A DNA stretch of 38,137 nucleotides from a virus, in the IMG/VR virus record IMGVR_UViG_3300005078_000007, positions 1 through 38,137 of that record. One strand, written 5' to 3'. This document shows, in pieces, positions 21,429 through 30,493 of this stretch (the stretch's first letter is position 1; each line of letters begins with the position of its first letter). The notes beneath the pieces were generated by a model. That model was not told the origin of the DNA and ran no database searches. It was given only the letters and a program-made list of their open reading frames with translations. The translations under genes were made by a program, and so were the position numbers.

Positions 21429-24260
21429 CTACTTACCTCTTATAGGGCTACTTCTATTAAGAGACCTATTGACAGTTGCTGTAACATCTTCGTTATTTAA
21501 CCCCATATCTACCTTAAAAGACCCTACATCTATTGTAGTGCCATTATCGATAAGTTTCAAGGTAACTGTTAGCTCACCTGTTGATTTATCTCTAACGCTC
21601 TCCCCATATAACTCTCCTGTAATTGGCTTTTGTCTCCCATTAACCATGGTGTAGGAAAAAACCTCTTTACCTATCATGCTCATAAGGTCTTCCATACTTT
21701 GTTTTCTCGATACATCCGTAAAAATATTACTCTTTACATCAGATGCATCGTAAGCTTCTTCAATATTAGTATACAATGGCGAAGATTGCTGGGCTCTTCG
21801 CAAATTAGCAGACATTTGCGCTTCCGTCACAGTAAATACTCCAGTACGTAACTTATCAAGAAAACTTTCACGTTCATTCTGCGGAGTTTCTTTATCAAAC
21901 CCAAATTGTGAGATATAGGACAAAGACTCATTTATAATATCATTTAACTGGGCTCTTTTAATTTCAGATAAAGAAACATCTTCTGACCCTAAAATAGTTT
22001 GCGCCTTCGAGATAATACCGCTAAAACCTTCTCTTAACTTTGCCCTGCTTCTTCTTTTAAACGGATGCCATGGTATACCATCTTCAATGCCAGGGGCAAT
22101 CAATCTTCCACGATTATTACGCATAACTAAAGCATCACTTTTGTACCTATCATCTGTCTGCCCAGTGAATAATTTGTACTGGTTTATGAGCTCATCCACA
22201 GTTTCGACTGAATTATCAACAGATGTGCCTATTTGTAATAATCCTTGTTCTTCAGCAGCCCTATACACGTTTTGTAGTAAGCCAGAAATATTCTGTCCAG
22301 ACTTAACAGTGAATGTTTTACCACCATATACATGTTTAACATCTGTTGCCCCAAGGGACCCTCGCTCAAGTTGTACTGCCAAGTCTTTCTGAGCCTGCAC
22401 TGCGTCTTGATAATTTTGGATGTACCGCAAAAGGTCCGGATTGCTCAATAACGTAGATAACATATTTTTGTCTGTTAACTTACCTTCAGATAAACTTTGT
22501 ACCATTTTAGCGTAGCCAGGGTCAGAGACAGAAGAAAACCCTAAAGCATTAGCCGCAATGTTAGCATTAGCCTTGTAGAAGCTCATATTATTATTAAACC
22601 ATGCTTGTGCGCTCCTGTTGTCCTCAGTTACAGCCTGGCTTAACAAGGAAGCTTGCTCTGGGTCAAACTTCGCAAGTAGCTTACGGACCCAGGATACTAC
22701 TGTGTCTATTGCGCCACTAAACTTATTTATCGCGTCATAAAATCTACCTTCTATTATATACTTGATAGTTTCTTTTGTTGCTATAACATCTTCTCCAACA
22801 GCTCTTGCAGACTCTTGGCTTGCCTGATCTTGCCCTGTCACCTTACCAGGGTCTGGCACCCCTGCCCAATCTCCTAATATAAATCCACTAAACCCTGAAT
22901 ACTCCCCACCAGTAATCTTACTAATCCACTCACTTGGGTTATCGTACCCAGCTTGCTTTGCGGCATCGAAGTAAATATTCATAAGATTTTTATAGTCTGG
23001 AAATTGGTTAAGTATTTGACCCTTAGCCTGTTCCATTGTGGTGAAACCACTTCCATTATACCCTTTGACAATGTTGGCTACTAATGGATCAATGATAGCG
23101 GACATCTGAGTAAGAGTAGTTGCACCATTCTGCATATTCTTCGTCACCGCATCTACAGCATCCCCGCCACCATAAAGAGCAATTTTACCAAGAAACTCTT
23201 TGTCAAAATCAGTTATAACGCCAACTTTTGCCATGGTAGCCGCAGCAGCACTTGGTAACAAACTTTCATCATATAACTTTGTCTTTGCTAAAGCCTCCCA
23301 CTTATTCATCGTGCCAGTTGCTAAATTATTGCCGGACTCAACTAAACTACGCTGCCTGGCAGATATAGTAAGAGACTCTATACCTTGCTCAATTGATGCT
23401 AAAATATTCACACTCTTCTGTATAAGTTGCGAGATAGTCCCAAGTACTGCCGTTGTTGCCATTTTAGCAAAGCGTACCTGAGACCTTCTGCTGCGCCTAC
23501 GCTTACTCTTTGCTTCCATAGCGGCACTTGATCTTGGGTAGCTACGTATAAACTGCCTCTTGGCTTCGTTTCTTCGTTCACGTTTTATAAGGTTCGTGTA
23601 AGTTCTACCACTTTCGGCATTTATACTTCTTGCGTGCCTTGAAAGCTGATCATGCTCCTCTTGAGAAAAATCCCCGTAAGAAACTTCATTCCCAAAAGCC
23701 TTAGAGACTACATTTTCCCAGTTTCTTTTATACTGAGCGTTAGAAACCGTTACAGATTGATCTATCGATTTATACACAGGTACCATCCCCGCCTGTGTTT
23801 GTCTCACCAAAGACCTATCTACAGACCAATGCGACACACCTCTATCATCAGTTTGGAAAGTTCCTCCATATCGAGTAACATTAGCCTCTACTCTGTTTCT
23901 TTCAGCATCGCTTAAAATCTTCCTTGCACTTTGGTGCATTGATACGTCTGTTATGGTAGAAACTCGGGCAGGAATGGCACCAGGCTGCCCGAACCTTGCT
24001 TCACTTTGACCTTGTATATAGTTTTCAACGGCCTGCCTTACAGGACCGGCAAACTGTCTCGGCATATAGTACTCAGTACTTCTCTGCCCTTCTTGAGTAA
24101 ACGATCTCGCTGAATACTGGACCCTTTGACCTTCTTGCTGTATGTTCTTTATTGCTTGCTTTATAATATTCTCAATCTGCTTGGATAACGATAACGCAAG
24201 TTCATTATTGACATCGAGAGAATATGTAAACTTGGATAAACTTGTATCTTCTTCGGCCAT
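21429..24260 (-). CDS. Tail tape measure protein
   Basis: At 943 residues it is the second longest gene after the fibre. It follows the frameshifted chaperone, the fixed place of the tape measure. The sequence is largely helical: Gln/Arg-rich at residues 25-90, Arg/Lys-rich at 222-264 (including SKRRRSRRSQVRF), then a hydrophobic helix at about 267-290 that could insert into a membrane on DNA ejection. The protein sets tail length and leaves with the DNA. No lysozyme or peptidase motif was noticed. AGGGAG stands before the ATG, 11 nt past the end of the long chaperone frame. Length would predict a tail of roughly 140 nm at about 0.15 nm per residue, a rule of thumb. Confidence 0.8.
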   Translation of the reverse strand: MAEEDTSLSKFTYSLDVNNELALSLSKQIENIIKQAIKNIQQEGQRVQYSARSFTQEGQRSTEYYMPRQFAGPVRQAVENYIQGQSEARFGQPGAIPARVSTITDVSMHQSARKILSDAERNRVEANVTRYGGTFQTDDRGVSHWSVDRSLVRQTQAGMVPVYKSIDQSVTVSNAQYKRNWENVVSKAFGNEVSYGDFSQEEHDQLSRHARSINAESGRTYTNLIKRERRNEAKRQFIRSYPRSSAAMEAKSKRRRSRRSQVRFAKMATTAVLGTISQLIQKSVNILASIEQGIESLTISARQRSLVESGNNLATGTMNKWEALAKTKLYDESLLPSAAAATMAKVGVITDFDKEFLGKIALYGGGDAVDAVTKNMQNGATTLTQMSAIIDPLVANIVKGYNGSGFTTMEQAKGQILNQFPDYKNLMNIYFDAAKQAGYDNPSEWISKITGGEYSGFSGFILGDWAGVPDPGKVTGQDQASQESARAVGEDVIATKETIKYIIEGRFYDAINKFSGAIDTVVSWVRKLLAKFDPEQASLLSQAVTEDNRSAQAWFNNNMSFYKANANIAANALGFSSVSDPGYAKMVQSLSEGKLTDKNMLSTLLSNPDLLRYIQNYQDAVQAQKDLAVQLERGSLGATDVKHVYGGKTFTVKSGQNISGLLQNVYRAAEEQGLLQIGTSVDNSVETVDELINQYKLFTGQTDDRYKSDALVMRNNRGRLIAPGIEDGIPWHPFKRRSRAKLREGFSGIISKAQTILGSEDVSLSEIKRAQLNDIINESLSYISQFGFDKETPQNERESFLDKLRTGVFTVTEAQMSANLRRAQQSSPLYTNIEEAYDASDVKSNIFTDVSRKQSMEDLMSMIGKEVFSYTMVNGRQKPITGELYGESVRDKSTGELTVTLKLIDNGTTIDVGSFKVDMGLNNEDVTATVNRSLNRSSPIRGK

Positions 24261-24271
24261 ACCTTATCTCC

Positions 24272-24975
24272 CTACTCAGCAGCTTTAACAAATAGTTCCA
24301 TTGTCTTTTGAATGGAACTAAGTGTCTTATTGTACCTCATAGACTCAAACAATTCCACAAAAGACGCAGGTCTTTGTTTAAACTTATCAAAAAATGCATA
24401 GCAGGAGAAAAGTAATGTATTGCCAAAAACAGACTCAATACAAGATATTGCTGCAATATCTTCTACCGCTGTTTTCGGTTTTACTTCTCCGGTTCCTCCG
24501 TTTCGTCCTCCGACACCTTCTTTGGAGGAGCTGTTTGTAAAGGCGTCGGATATTTTTTTAATAATCTATCCCCTATAAAACTTACAAGCCAATTCACGAG
24601 TATTGGGTATTCCGCCAATATATCAACACCAGAAAGGTTTTGAGTCTCACTTACCACTTGAAATTGGCACAATTCCTCCACAGTACCATCATCATGCTTC
24701 AAGTTTATAACCACAGGCTTACCTACAAGATACTTCATCATAAGCTTATAGCCAGTAGGAAAGTCATTTATCTTATCAATAGCTCTACATACCTCAAACA
24801 AATCAACATCATTCAGCCCATCTGGAAATACATACTCTACTCGCTCACTTTTTATTACTTCACGAGCTATCCTATGAGCCTCCATATCTTCAGATACAGA
24901 GGCATCCAGTACAAAACTACGGGGAGGTTGTACCCCAGTAGCAACCTCCCCTGTACCAATCACTCTTCCTTTCAT
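24272..24975 (-). CDS. Tail assembly chaperone, -1 frameshifted long form
   Basis: After residue 141 the -1 frame is open for 93 further codons to a TAG at 24274-24272, giving 234 residues. The extension contains VEDIAAISCIESVFGNTLLF, FDKFKQRPASFVELFESMRY and ends ELFVKAAE, a folded helical domain, not random translation. It has no good start of its own. The shift site is A_AAA_AAA at 24559-24553. A 10-bp stem and a possible pseudoknot follow. This is the lambda G/GT arrangement. The tape measure starts 11 nt after the stop. Confidence 0.8.
24481..24975 (-). CDS. Tail assembly chaperone, short form
   Basis: A 164-residue protein between the tail tube and the tape measure, the place of lambda G and equivalents. 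The C-terminus is acidic and basic by turns (APPKKVSEDETEEPEK). At codons 140-141 the sequence A_AAA_AAA allows a -1 shift to the long form. Family knowledge: the short form is made in excess and both forms bind the tape measure during tube assembly but are not in the virion. The ribosome binding site is weak (AGGGGC). Confidence 0.75.
   Translation of the reverse strand: MKGRVIGTGEVATGVQPPRSFVLDASVSEDMEAHRIAREVIKSERVEYVFPDGLNDVDLFEVCRAIDKINDFPTGYKLMMKYLVGKPVVINLKHDDGTVEELCQFQVVSETQNLSGVDILAEYPILVNWLVSFIGDRLLKKYPTPLQTAPPKKVSEDETEEPEK
24494..24559 (-). promoter_or_regulatory. Programmed -1 frameshift signal: slippery heptamer and pseudoknot
   Basis: Heptamer A_AAA_AAA at 24559-24553. After 3 nt, CCGACGCCTT (24549-24540) pairs with AAGGTGTCGG (24519-24510): 10 bp with one G-T. 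The loop base run TCCTCC (24529-24524) can pair with GGAGGA (24499-24494), giving an H-type pseudoknot. The 3-nt spacer is shorter than the common 5-9, so the lowest pairs may be open when the ribosome pauses. Confidence 0.75.
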
Positions 24976-24984
24976 TTTAGCCCC

Positions 24985-25746
24985 TTAACTCCAATCATTT
25001 ATCGTAGTAATATCCCCTTCAATACCGTCGGCTCCTTCACCAACTGCAACCTCGGCATCACTCTCATCAGTATCATTGTAGTTAGCACCAGTAACAGGAA
25101 TAATCCCAAGAGGACGACCTTTGTAAAAATCATTATCTTCCTGCTGCTGAATAGAGTAAGGCTTATACTGAGCCTTGAGCCCGTATTTCGATCCAACGGC
25201 CCATATAGCTTTTTGTATATTTTCTGTACCCGACAAACCGGCTACCCATCCACTGTAAGCAAGCACCAACGGATATATTGGCACTGCATTACCAGCAAGT
25301 ATCTTATGTGGAATATTCTTCCAGGTCACACCATAAAACACAGTCACAAGTCGTTTACCGTTGATAAACTCAATCGTGGTAAACGTACCACCTACATCAT
25401 CCTTTGACGATTGCACAAGTTTAGCTGCCTCAATAAGGTCCCCTCCCGCTACTGTCCCAGCAGTAGGAAGCACAGGAAGCGTCATAGTCCCATTAAGTAA
25501 ATGGTTCGTAATGGTGATAGTGGACCCATCAATGAGCACCTCCTGATACGAACTATCTTGTGAAGGTCTCGCATCTAAGAAAGTATCATTGAGCCTAACA
25601 CATCCAGATACATCAATTTCATCTACCGGAGAGGCAGAAGAAATCATGTACGCCAAAAATGGGTGGCGATATTTCATAATTACACCACCGGCAGGACGTA
25701 CATCAGCACCCGGTCGTGCTGCCGCTCTATTATTACCAAAAGCCAT
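24985..25746 (-). CDS. Tail tube protein
   Basis: A 253-residue protein directly after the sheath and before the tail chaperone, the usual place of the tube. The chain is beta-rich (DGSTITITNHLLNGTMTLPVL, GTFTTIEFINGKRLVTVFYGVTWKNI) and ends in an acidic tail (DTDESDAEVAVGEGADGIEGD). The tube forms hexameric rings through which DNA passes. AAGGAGG stands before its ATG. No single decisive motif is visible, so the call depends on gene order. Confidence 0.6.
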   Translation of the reverse strand: MAFGNNRAAARPGADVRPAGGVIMKYRHPFLAYMISSASPVDEIDVSGCVRLNDTFLDARPSQDSSYQEVLIDGSTITITNHLLNGTMTLPVLPTAGTVAGGDLIEAAKLVQSSKDDVGGTFTTIEFINGKRLVTVFYGVTWKNIPHKILAGNAVPIYPLVLAYSGWVAGLSGTENIQKAIWAVGSKYGLKAQYKPYSIQQQEDNDFYKGRPLGIIPVTGANYNDTDESDAEVAVGEGADGIEGDITTINDWS

Positions 25747-25758
25747 AATTATGCCTCC

Positions 25759-27369
25759 TTAAGCACTTATCCCACCGGCTATGTTGATATTCTCAAGATC
25801 GTACACATACTGTGCGCTCCAAGCACTGGCCGCTTCCAGAGATGTAGCGTCTTTCCTGGCAACATCAAAGTCGGGAAATGTATTCTTGATATTAACCAAT
25901 CTTCTCGAAAACTTCTTCAGATTGGTAATCACTGTGGTCTGAATCCTTGTATAAGCCTGCTGATCTGTCAGCTCTGGGTCAGTAAGCGTCCCTTGTGCAG
26001 TGATCATGTTAGCAAGTTCCTGCTGGGTCATCTGGTCCACACGCTTAGCAATCATAAGCGCTACAATAGGCATCCCAGTAACACTCAATGCTGAAGATAA
26101 AGCAACAGCAGTATTTGAACTCGCGGACCTCGGCATAAAGTATGCCACATGTTTGGCATCAAAAATATCGTACCCTTCAGTATCTGCTTTATTCACCGCA
26201 GTATTGAGTGGGGAAGGAGTGCCAAAAGGTTTGACACTGGTCTCATCGATAACTATCATATGCATCTTATTACCGACATACTCCCCGGAGTCGTTTGTAC
26301 CTTCAAACCACTTTGCCATGACGTATACGAATGGGTTGATACCTTCTGAATCCGCCGCAAACCAGGTGTTTTCACACTCCATCAGAACAAGTGCCCCGTA
26401 ATAATAGCTACTCCTATCCTGTACGGTAAGACTATTCATGGTATTGGTTTCTTCAGCGTATGTTTTGCTTCTTACCCAACATTTGTTCGTATCCGGCTCA
26501 GCTATAGGAAGTGTAATCACTACAGGTGTGAAAAACACCGAGAGTTTAGGGTTATTTTTACAAAGGTACGCAAGAGCCAAAGAATGGTCAAAGTATCGAG
26601 ACACCTTAGTATAGGCAGTGACTGCATCCTCCCCTTCGTTGATTTCATCAACAGTCCACGTAAGGTCAGAAGAAATAGTTGCTTCGGTAAACGTTCCACC
26701 AACAGCAATTCCTACCCCTGCCCCAGCTTCTGTGGCGGTAATAAGCAATGACCCATACGTGCCACCTGCCGGTATCGTAACATCACTTGCAAATGTGAAG
26801 GTCCAGGTTTTGGTACCATCATCATAAGTGTAACTTCCGGCAGTTATGCTTATAGGGCTCTCGGTGGCGTTCTCCGCAGTGACAAGTGCTGTGGAAGTTG
26901 TAGCATCCGAATCCGGTACAGATATATCCTTCCCAGTCATGTAAGGATCAAATATCATTTTGATGTACGATATAAAATACAGCTCTTCAAATGCTTTGGT
27001 TAGCGGTGTAAACGAAATAGACTTGGTGCCTATCACCCATAAAGCATCAGTTGCGACACTATCATCAAAGACAATAATGTAAAGCACCACCGCAGTATTA
27101 ACACCAGCGTTGAATACCGGAGACCACATTGAGAGAAGATCACCTCTAAGTTCACTTGCATAATTGTCAACTGTTATAGATAGTACTGCGGGCTTTGTAA
27201 CTGTGACAAGCGACACATCAAAATCCACAATATTATCTTTTGCCATAGACAAAGGCACATACAAGGAAATAGCGTTAAAGATATTATTATCTTCAACAAC
27301 TTCTACGCTAACCGCAGAATTGATGTTTATCTTCCTTTGTGCCACTGAACCATCATAATTAACGTTCAT
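25759..27369 (-). CDS. Tail sheath protein with inserted Ig-like domain
   Basis: A 536-residue protein placed before the tube. The C-terminal part (TRIQTTVITNLKKFSRRLVNIKNTFPDFDV... YDLENINIAGG) resembles the end of contractile sheath proteins. Between residues about 150 and 250 lies a beta-rich, Thr/Gly/Ala-rich stretch (SITAGSYTYDDGTKTWTFTF, TIPAGGTYGSLLITATEAG) that looks like an Ig-like or similar surface domain inserted in the sheath core. Sheath rings surround the tube and contract on infection. AGGAGG is the ribosome binding site. The chief alternative is another large tail structural protein. Confidence 0.6.
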   Translation of the reverse strand: MNVNYDGSVAQRKININSAVSVEVVEDNNIFNAISLYVPLSMAKDNIVDFDVSLVTVTKPAVLSITVDNYASELRGDLLSMWSPVFNAGVNTAVVLYIIVFDDSVATDALWVIGTKSISFTPLTKAFEELYFISYIKMIFDPYMTGKDISVPDSDATTSTALVTAENATESPISITAGSYTYDDGTKTWTFTFASDVTIPAGGTYGSLLITATEAGAGVGIAVGGTFTEATISSDLTWTVDEINEGEDAVTAYTKVSRYFDHSLALAYLCKNNPKLSVFFTPVVITLPIAEPDTNKCWVRSKTYAEETNTMNSLTVQDRSSYYYGALVLMECENTWFAADSEGINPFVYVMAKWFEGTNDSGEYVGNKMHMIVIDETSVKPFGTPSPLNTAVNKADTEGYDIFDAKHVAYFMPRSASSNTAVALSSALSVTGMPIVALMIAKRVDQMTQQELANMITAQGTLTDPELTDQQAYTRIQTTVITNLKKFSRRLVNIKNTFPDFDVARKDATSLEAASAWSAQYVYDLENINIAGGISA

Positions 27370-27374
27370 CTTTG

Positions 27375-27956
27375 CTAACCTCCTATTATTAGCCCCGGAG
27401 CAATAGCTACGTAGCTTAGGACATCTTTTACAGCGGTCATATCTATGACTTCAGCATACCTCATCTGTATCTCGATGTCAAATGCTATTGCAGCGTTATC
27501 CCCGTTAAAGTAATCTACCCCAATAGGTACTATCGGCCCTATGTATTCAAATAAATCAACACCACAGTAGAATAGCCAAAAATCATGAACTGACTGTCTT
27601 GCTGTAACTCTATGAAAGGCAGCAGCCCAAAGTTCGGCTTGCACCCCTATAAATCTCAGACTTATTCTGGCTGTTTTGTACGTAGTATTCTTAGCATGTA
27701 CCGTTCGATCCTGTGTGAGCCTATCCATTTCGTCAATCCAGTACTGAATAAACGTATCGTATCTACCGCCTCTAAGCGGATTTTCGATATTGCTCTTCAT
27801 AGGCACCACAAATCTTTCTTTTGCGCTTAGGTACCTATCTTGTTCTTGCTCGCTTAGACCAGGTTTCCAAAAATACATTGCCGTAAGTGCTTTCTTCACA
27901 CTTTCAAATGTCACTCCTTGCCATGTTATAGTGCCAGGTGTCTTTTCTCCGCTCAT
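27375..27956 (-). CDS. Probable tail terminator protein
   Basis: A 193-residue protein immediately upstream of the sheath gene, where contractile phages encode the tail terminator that caps tube and sheath. The C-terminal half (AIAFDIEIQMRYAEVIDM) is beta-rich. GAGGAGG stands 5 nt before the ATG, and the gene overlaps the previous stop by 4 nt. No clear family motif; assignment by order. Confidence 0.5.
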   Translation of the reverse strand: MSGEKTPGTITWQGVTFESVKKALTAMYFWKPGLSEQEQDRYLSAKERFVVPMKSNIENPLRGGRYDTFIQYWIDEMDRLTQDRTVHAKNTTYKTARISLRFIGVQAELWAAAFHRVTARQSVHDFWLFYCGVDLFEYIGPIVPIGVDYFNGDNAAIAFDIEIQMRYAEVIDMTAVKDVLSYVAIAPGLIIGG

Positions 27957-28705
27957 GCTGCCTCCTCATATAAATCTTCAAGGTGTATGAAAATCCTAAG
28001 ATGCTCGATGAGCTGCCCTGATGCATAAAAAAACTTACTTCCTGTCATACCAGATATTCTTGCCCGTTTACGCATTGTTTCATCCGACACGGACCTCTTT
28101 GCTAATGGTATTCTCCCCGTAGAGAGGCACACTATAATATCCCGTTGAATAGCCTCTGATACTTGTTTTACTTTTTGGATTATTATAGGGTCCTGCCAAG
28201 CCTTATACCGCTTAAAATCTTTACTACGGTTATACCGCATATCCGGGCTACCATCTTTCTTTTTTGGTACACTACTCTTCTGTTGTTTATATTCCGCAAT
28301 AATCGAGTTTCTTATCTCTGACCCTATGCTGTCAAATTGTTCAAATACAGCTCTTTGCCTAAAAATATACTCGAAATAAGTGTCAATAAAGTATACCCCA
28401 TTATTGTAGCTGTTACATAAAAACTCGTACAGCATTCGGTATGTAAATCCTTTAGCCCCATACGTTATAGGTACCCCAGATATGCCAGGGAAAATATTAT
28501 TACGGACAGCGTTGCTAAAACTATACGTTATTTGGTATGAGTGAGTCTTATCCATAGAAAGCACTTTACCATACTCAGCTTCTCGCCTTGTATGCTTCCC
28601 ATTCATAAGAGGCAGAAGAAAGTTAACCCCATAATCGCTTGAGTCAGCGAATGCCTTCTCCCACCGAGTTAGCTTCATATCTCGAGCTTTGTAGAACCGG
28701 TTCAT
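27953..28705 (-). CDS. Neck/tail-completion-region protein, 250 aa
   Basis: A basic protein (many Arg/Lys, e.g. KQQKSSVPKKKDG and RYNRSKDFKRYKAW) coupled to the previous gene through ATGA. It lies between connector genes and the tail terminator, so a head-tail joining role, such as a tail-completion or neck protein, is likely. An in-frame ATG at 28678 (MKLTRWEKAF) is an alternative start; both have weak ribosome binding sites. Confidence 0.5.
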   Translation of the reverse strand: MNRFYKARDMKLTRWEKAFADSSDYGVNFLLPLMNGKHTRREAEYGKVLSMDKTHSYQITYSFSNAVRNNIFPGISGVPITYGAKGFTYRMLYEFLCNSYNNGVYFIDTYFEYIFRQRAVFEQFDSIGSEIRNSIIAEYKQQKSSVPKKKDGSPDMRYNRSKDFKRYKAWQDPIIIQKVKQVSEAIQRDIIVCLSTGRIPLAKRSVSDETMRKRARISGMTGSKFFYASGQLIEHLRIFIHLEDLYEEAA

Positions 28706-29100
28706 AGCTCATAGGCCCCAAGGTTTACACCTCTATCTGATAATTTTGTACCATTCGGAGGAATAACCTCATGCAGCACGAAATGGATAAACCCACCTAT
28801 ATTTTCCGCATGTGAAGGCTTCATTAACAGATAAGGCACACCTTCATAGTCAACAAAGTCCCCTTGGACTATCTTAGGCGTATCAGCATCAATCTGCACA
28901 AAAAACACCCCACGCTCTTGCTCTGTACGCCCTTTCTCCGATCCCATCGCACCAGGTGTTATAAGCAGCAAAATACCGTTCACTTTCCTTTCTTTCTCAT
29001 GCGGCCCGTAACCTCCAATAGTCTGAGGTCTCATCGTGTACACAACGTGAGGTTGCACAAGCTCAGGAAAATATGCCAGCATCTCACCATAAATCGGCAT
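28702..29100 (-). CDS. Head closure-like connector protein, 132 aa
   Basis: A beta-rich small protein (NGILLLITPGAMG, GVFFVQIDADTPKIVQGDFVDYEGVPYLLMK). The phrase QGDFVDYEGVPYLL is like the beta-barrel head-closure proteins, where a strand-turn reads GD.i...g..y.v. Such proteins form a ring under the adaptor and hold DNA in. GGAG is found 7 nt before the ATG. Order agrees: after the DUF4054-like gene, before the neck genes. Confidence 0.5.
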   Translation of the reverse strand: MPIYGEMLAYFPELVQPHVVYTMRPQTIGGYGPHEKERKVNGILLLITPGAMGSEKGRTEQERGVFFVQIDADTPKIVQGDFVDYEGVPYLLMKPSHAENIGGFIHFVLHEVIPPNGTKLSDRGVNLGAYEL

Positions 29101-29104
29101 CTTT

Positions 29105-29458
29105 TTACTCCGTAAACTCCGCTTTCTTGGTAGATTTCTTCTTTGCTGTGCTACTCTTTACCTCTTCAGATGTCTCATCTACTTTAGTAATACTGCCATA
29201 CTTCGCAGCTCTGTCTTTTGCGTTCTGCTCATCAAGAGCTTTCTGGGCCTGTTTTGCTTTCGCTTCAAGACCTTCAACTGCATAAGGCTTTCCAGACACA
29301 AAGCGCACTTTATAGTCATACATGACAACAAGATTACTTTGAGCCAATTTCGTAATAGTAGCCTTAAGTGCATCAGTTACCGGGTAACAAATAGATGGCC
29401 TATAAAGTTTTCCTGCAATTTTTATCGGATGAACCACTGAAAAATACATACCACTCAT
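29105..29458 (-). CDS. Small head-region protein with basic tail, 117 aa
   Basis: Residues 1-60 are mixed alpha/beta (YFSVVHPIKIAGKLYRPSICYPV), then a Lys/Ala/Glu helix at about 65-90, and a low-complexity Lys/Ser/Thr tail (VKSSTAKKKSTKK). AAAGGAG precedes its ATG. It lies between two connector-type genes. Function unknown; possibly a DNA-contacting minor head protein. Confidence 0.5.
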   Translation of the reverse strand: MSGMYFSVVHPIKIAGKLYRPSICYPVTDALKATITKLAQSNLVVMYDYKVRFVSGKPYAVEGLEAKAKQAQKALDEQNAKDRAAKYGSITKVDETSEEVKSSTAKKKSTKKAEFTE

Positions 29459-29469
29459 ACTATTCTCCT

Positions 29470-29931
29470 TTAAACAAATCTTGCTGATGTCAGTCTAAAT
29501 CGTTTAGGCGCAGTTCTGATCATGAGGTACGCTTTCATACCAAACTGGTTACTTTTAAGCTCCGTCAATAAATCACTACTTGCACCTTGCCTGTCAAAAG
29601 TAATGTCTACACCATTTATCTTTTTACGTAATATTGGTACCCCACCGGTACCTGTCACACCTGAAGTTAGCATAGGGTATAAATCAGCAATATACCAGGC
29701 TGTAAGAAACCTATAGCACGTAATAGTCTTCTTATACCAGGTATAACGCTCTTCAGTATCCCATAAAGTTGCAACCCCGGCAAACATTGCGTATACATCT
29801 TCTATTGCCTGGCGTATAACCTCATCTTTTGACCCACCGGCCAACTTAGGAAAAGATTGCAGGTGATAGCGTCTAAACTCTTCTACAGTAAGACGCGCGG
29901 GAACTCCACCATCAAATACTGCTTCAGACAT
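29470..29931 (-). CDS. Head-tail adaptor (DUF4054-like)
   Basis: A 153-residue protein with a helical pattern like small head-tail adaptors: an FRRYHLQSFPKL beginning with the F...FP motif, then DEVIRQAIEDVYAMFAGVATLW, and later YRFLTAWYIADLYP. This is close to the DUF4054 layout. These proteins bind the portal as a 12-fold ring. A TGTGGVPILRKKINGVDITFDRQ hairpin follows. GGAG lies 7 nt before the ATG. Confidence 0.6.
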   Translation of the reverse strand: MSEAVFDGGVPARLTVEEFRRYHLQSFPKLAGGSKDEVIRQAIEDVYAMFAGVATLWDTEERYTWYKKTITCYRFLTAWYIADLYPMLTSGVTGTGGVPILRKKINGVDITFDRQGASSDLLTELKSNQFGMKAYLMIRTAPKRFRLTSARFV

Positions 29932-29959
29932 ATAAAACTCCTATCACCTGCTACACAAA

Positions 29960-30472
29960 TTACGAAGCATCGCTCAATTTCTTTTTCGACTGCTTCTTCT
30001 GCTCACTTTCTGCCGTCAGCACCGCCACCTGCTTTTGCAACTCAGCAATAGCCGTATCTCTATCAGCAACATCCTCTTTTGCCTTTTCAAGCTGCTTAGT
30101 AAGCTCGGCTATATCCTTTGCACTTTTCTCTTCAACAGACTTTTTCTCGTCCTCCAAAACCTTAATCTCTTTTTCAAGCTTTGACAACTTCCCATTAAGC
30201 TGGGCACTCCTTTGAGTAGCAGTAAGTGCCGACAAAGGCGCTTCATCAAACTTCTCAAGTTGTCTACTATCAATGAATGATTTAAAAATCTTTGAGGATT
30301 TATACAAATCCTCAAATATCTCTTCACTGACACTTGTATACCCAGTACTTTCAATCTGACCAGTGGTTTTACTCACCGTCATACGGTCAAACCCGACACT
30401 TTCACCTTTGGACGTTTTCACAACAACAGAAGCATTTTTGTTGTTGCGAATCCAGACTTGCTTATCACTCAT
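29960..30472 (-). CDS. Coiled-coil head-region protein, 170 aa
   Basis: The first 80 residues are a small beta domain (VWIRNNKNASVVVKTSKGESVGFDRMTV). Residues about 85-160 are a Lys/Glu/Ala/Leu-rich helix with heptad spacing that should be a coiled coil (KLEKEIKVLEDEKKSVEEKSAKDIAEL..). The tail is basic (EQKKQSKKKLSD). It follows the major capsid gene. It could be a minor head protein or an assembly factor. AGGAG stands 9 nt before the ATG. Confidence 0.55.
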   Translation of the reverse strand: MSDKQVWIRNNKNASVVVKTSKGESVGFDRMTVSKTTGQIESTGYTSVSEEIFEDLYKSSKIFKSFIDSRQLEKFDEAPLSALTATQRSAQLNGKLSKLEKEIKVLEDEKKSVEEKSAKDIAELTKQLEKAKEDVADRDTAIAELQKQVAVLTAESEQKKQSKKKLSDAS

Positions 30473-30493
30473 ACACTACACTCCTATTATGGT

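Noticed and set aside
24640-25407. 255-codon plus-strand frame opposite chaperone and tube genes
   Set aside because: Antisense shadow with odd Ile/Ser/Tyr/His-rich composition and no start signal.
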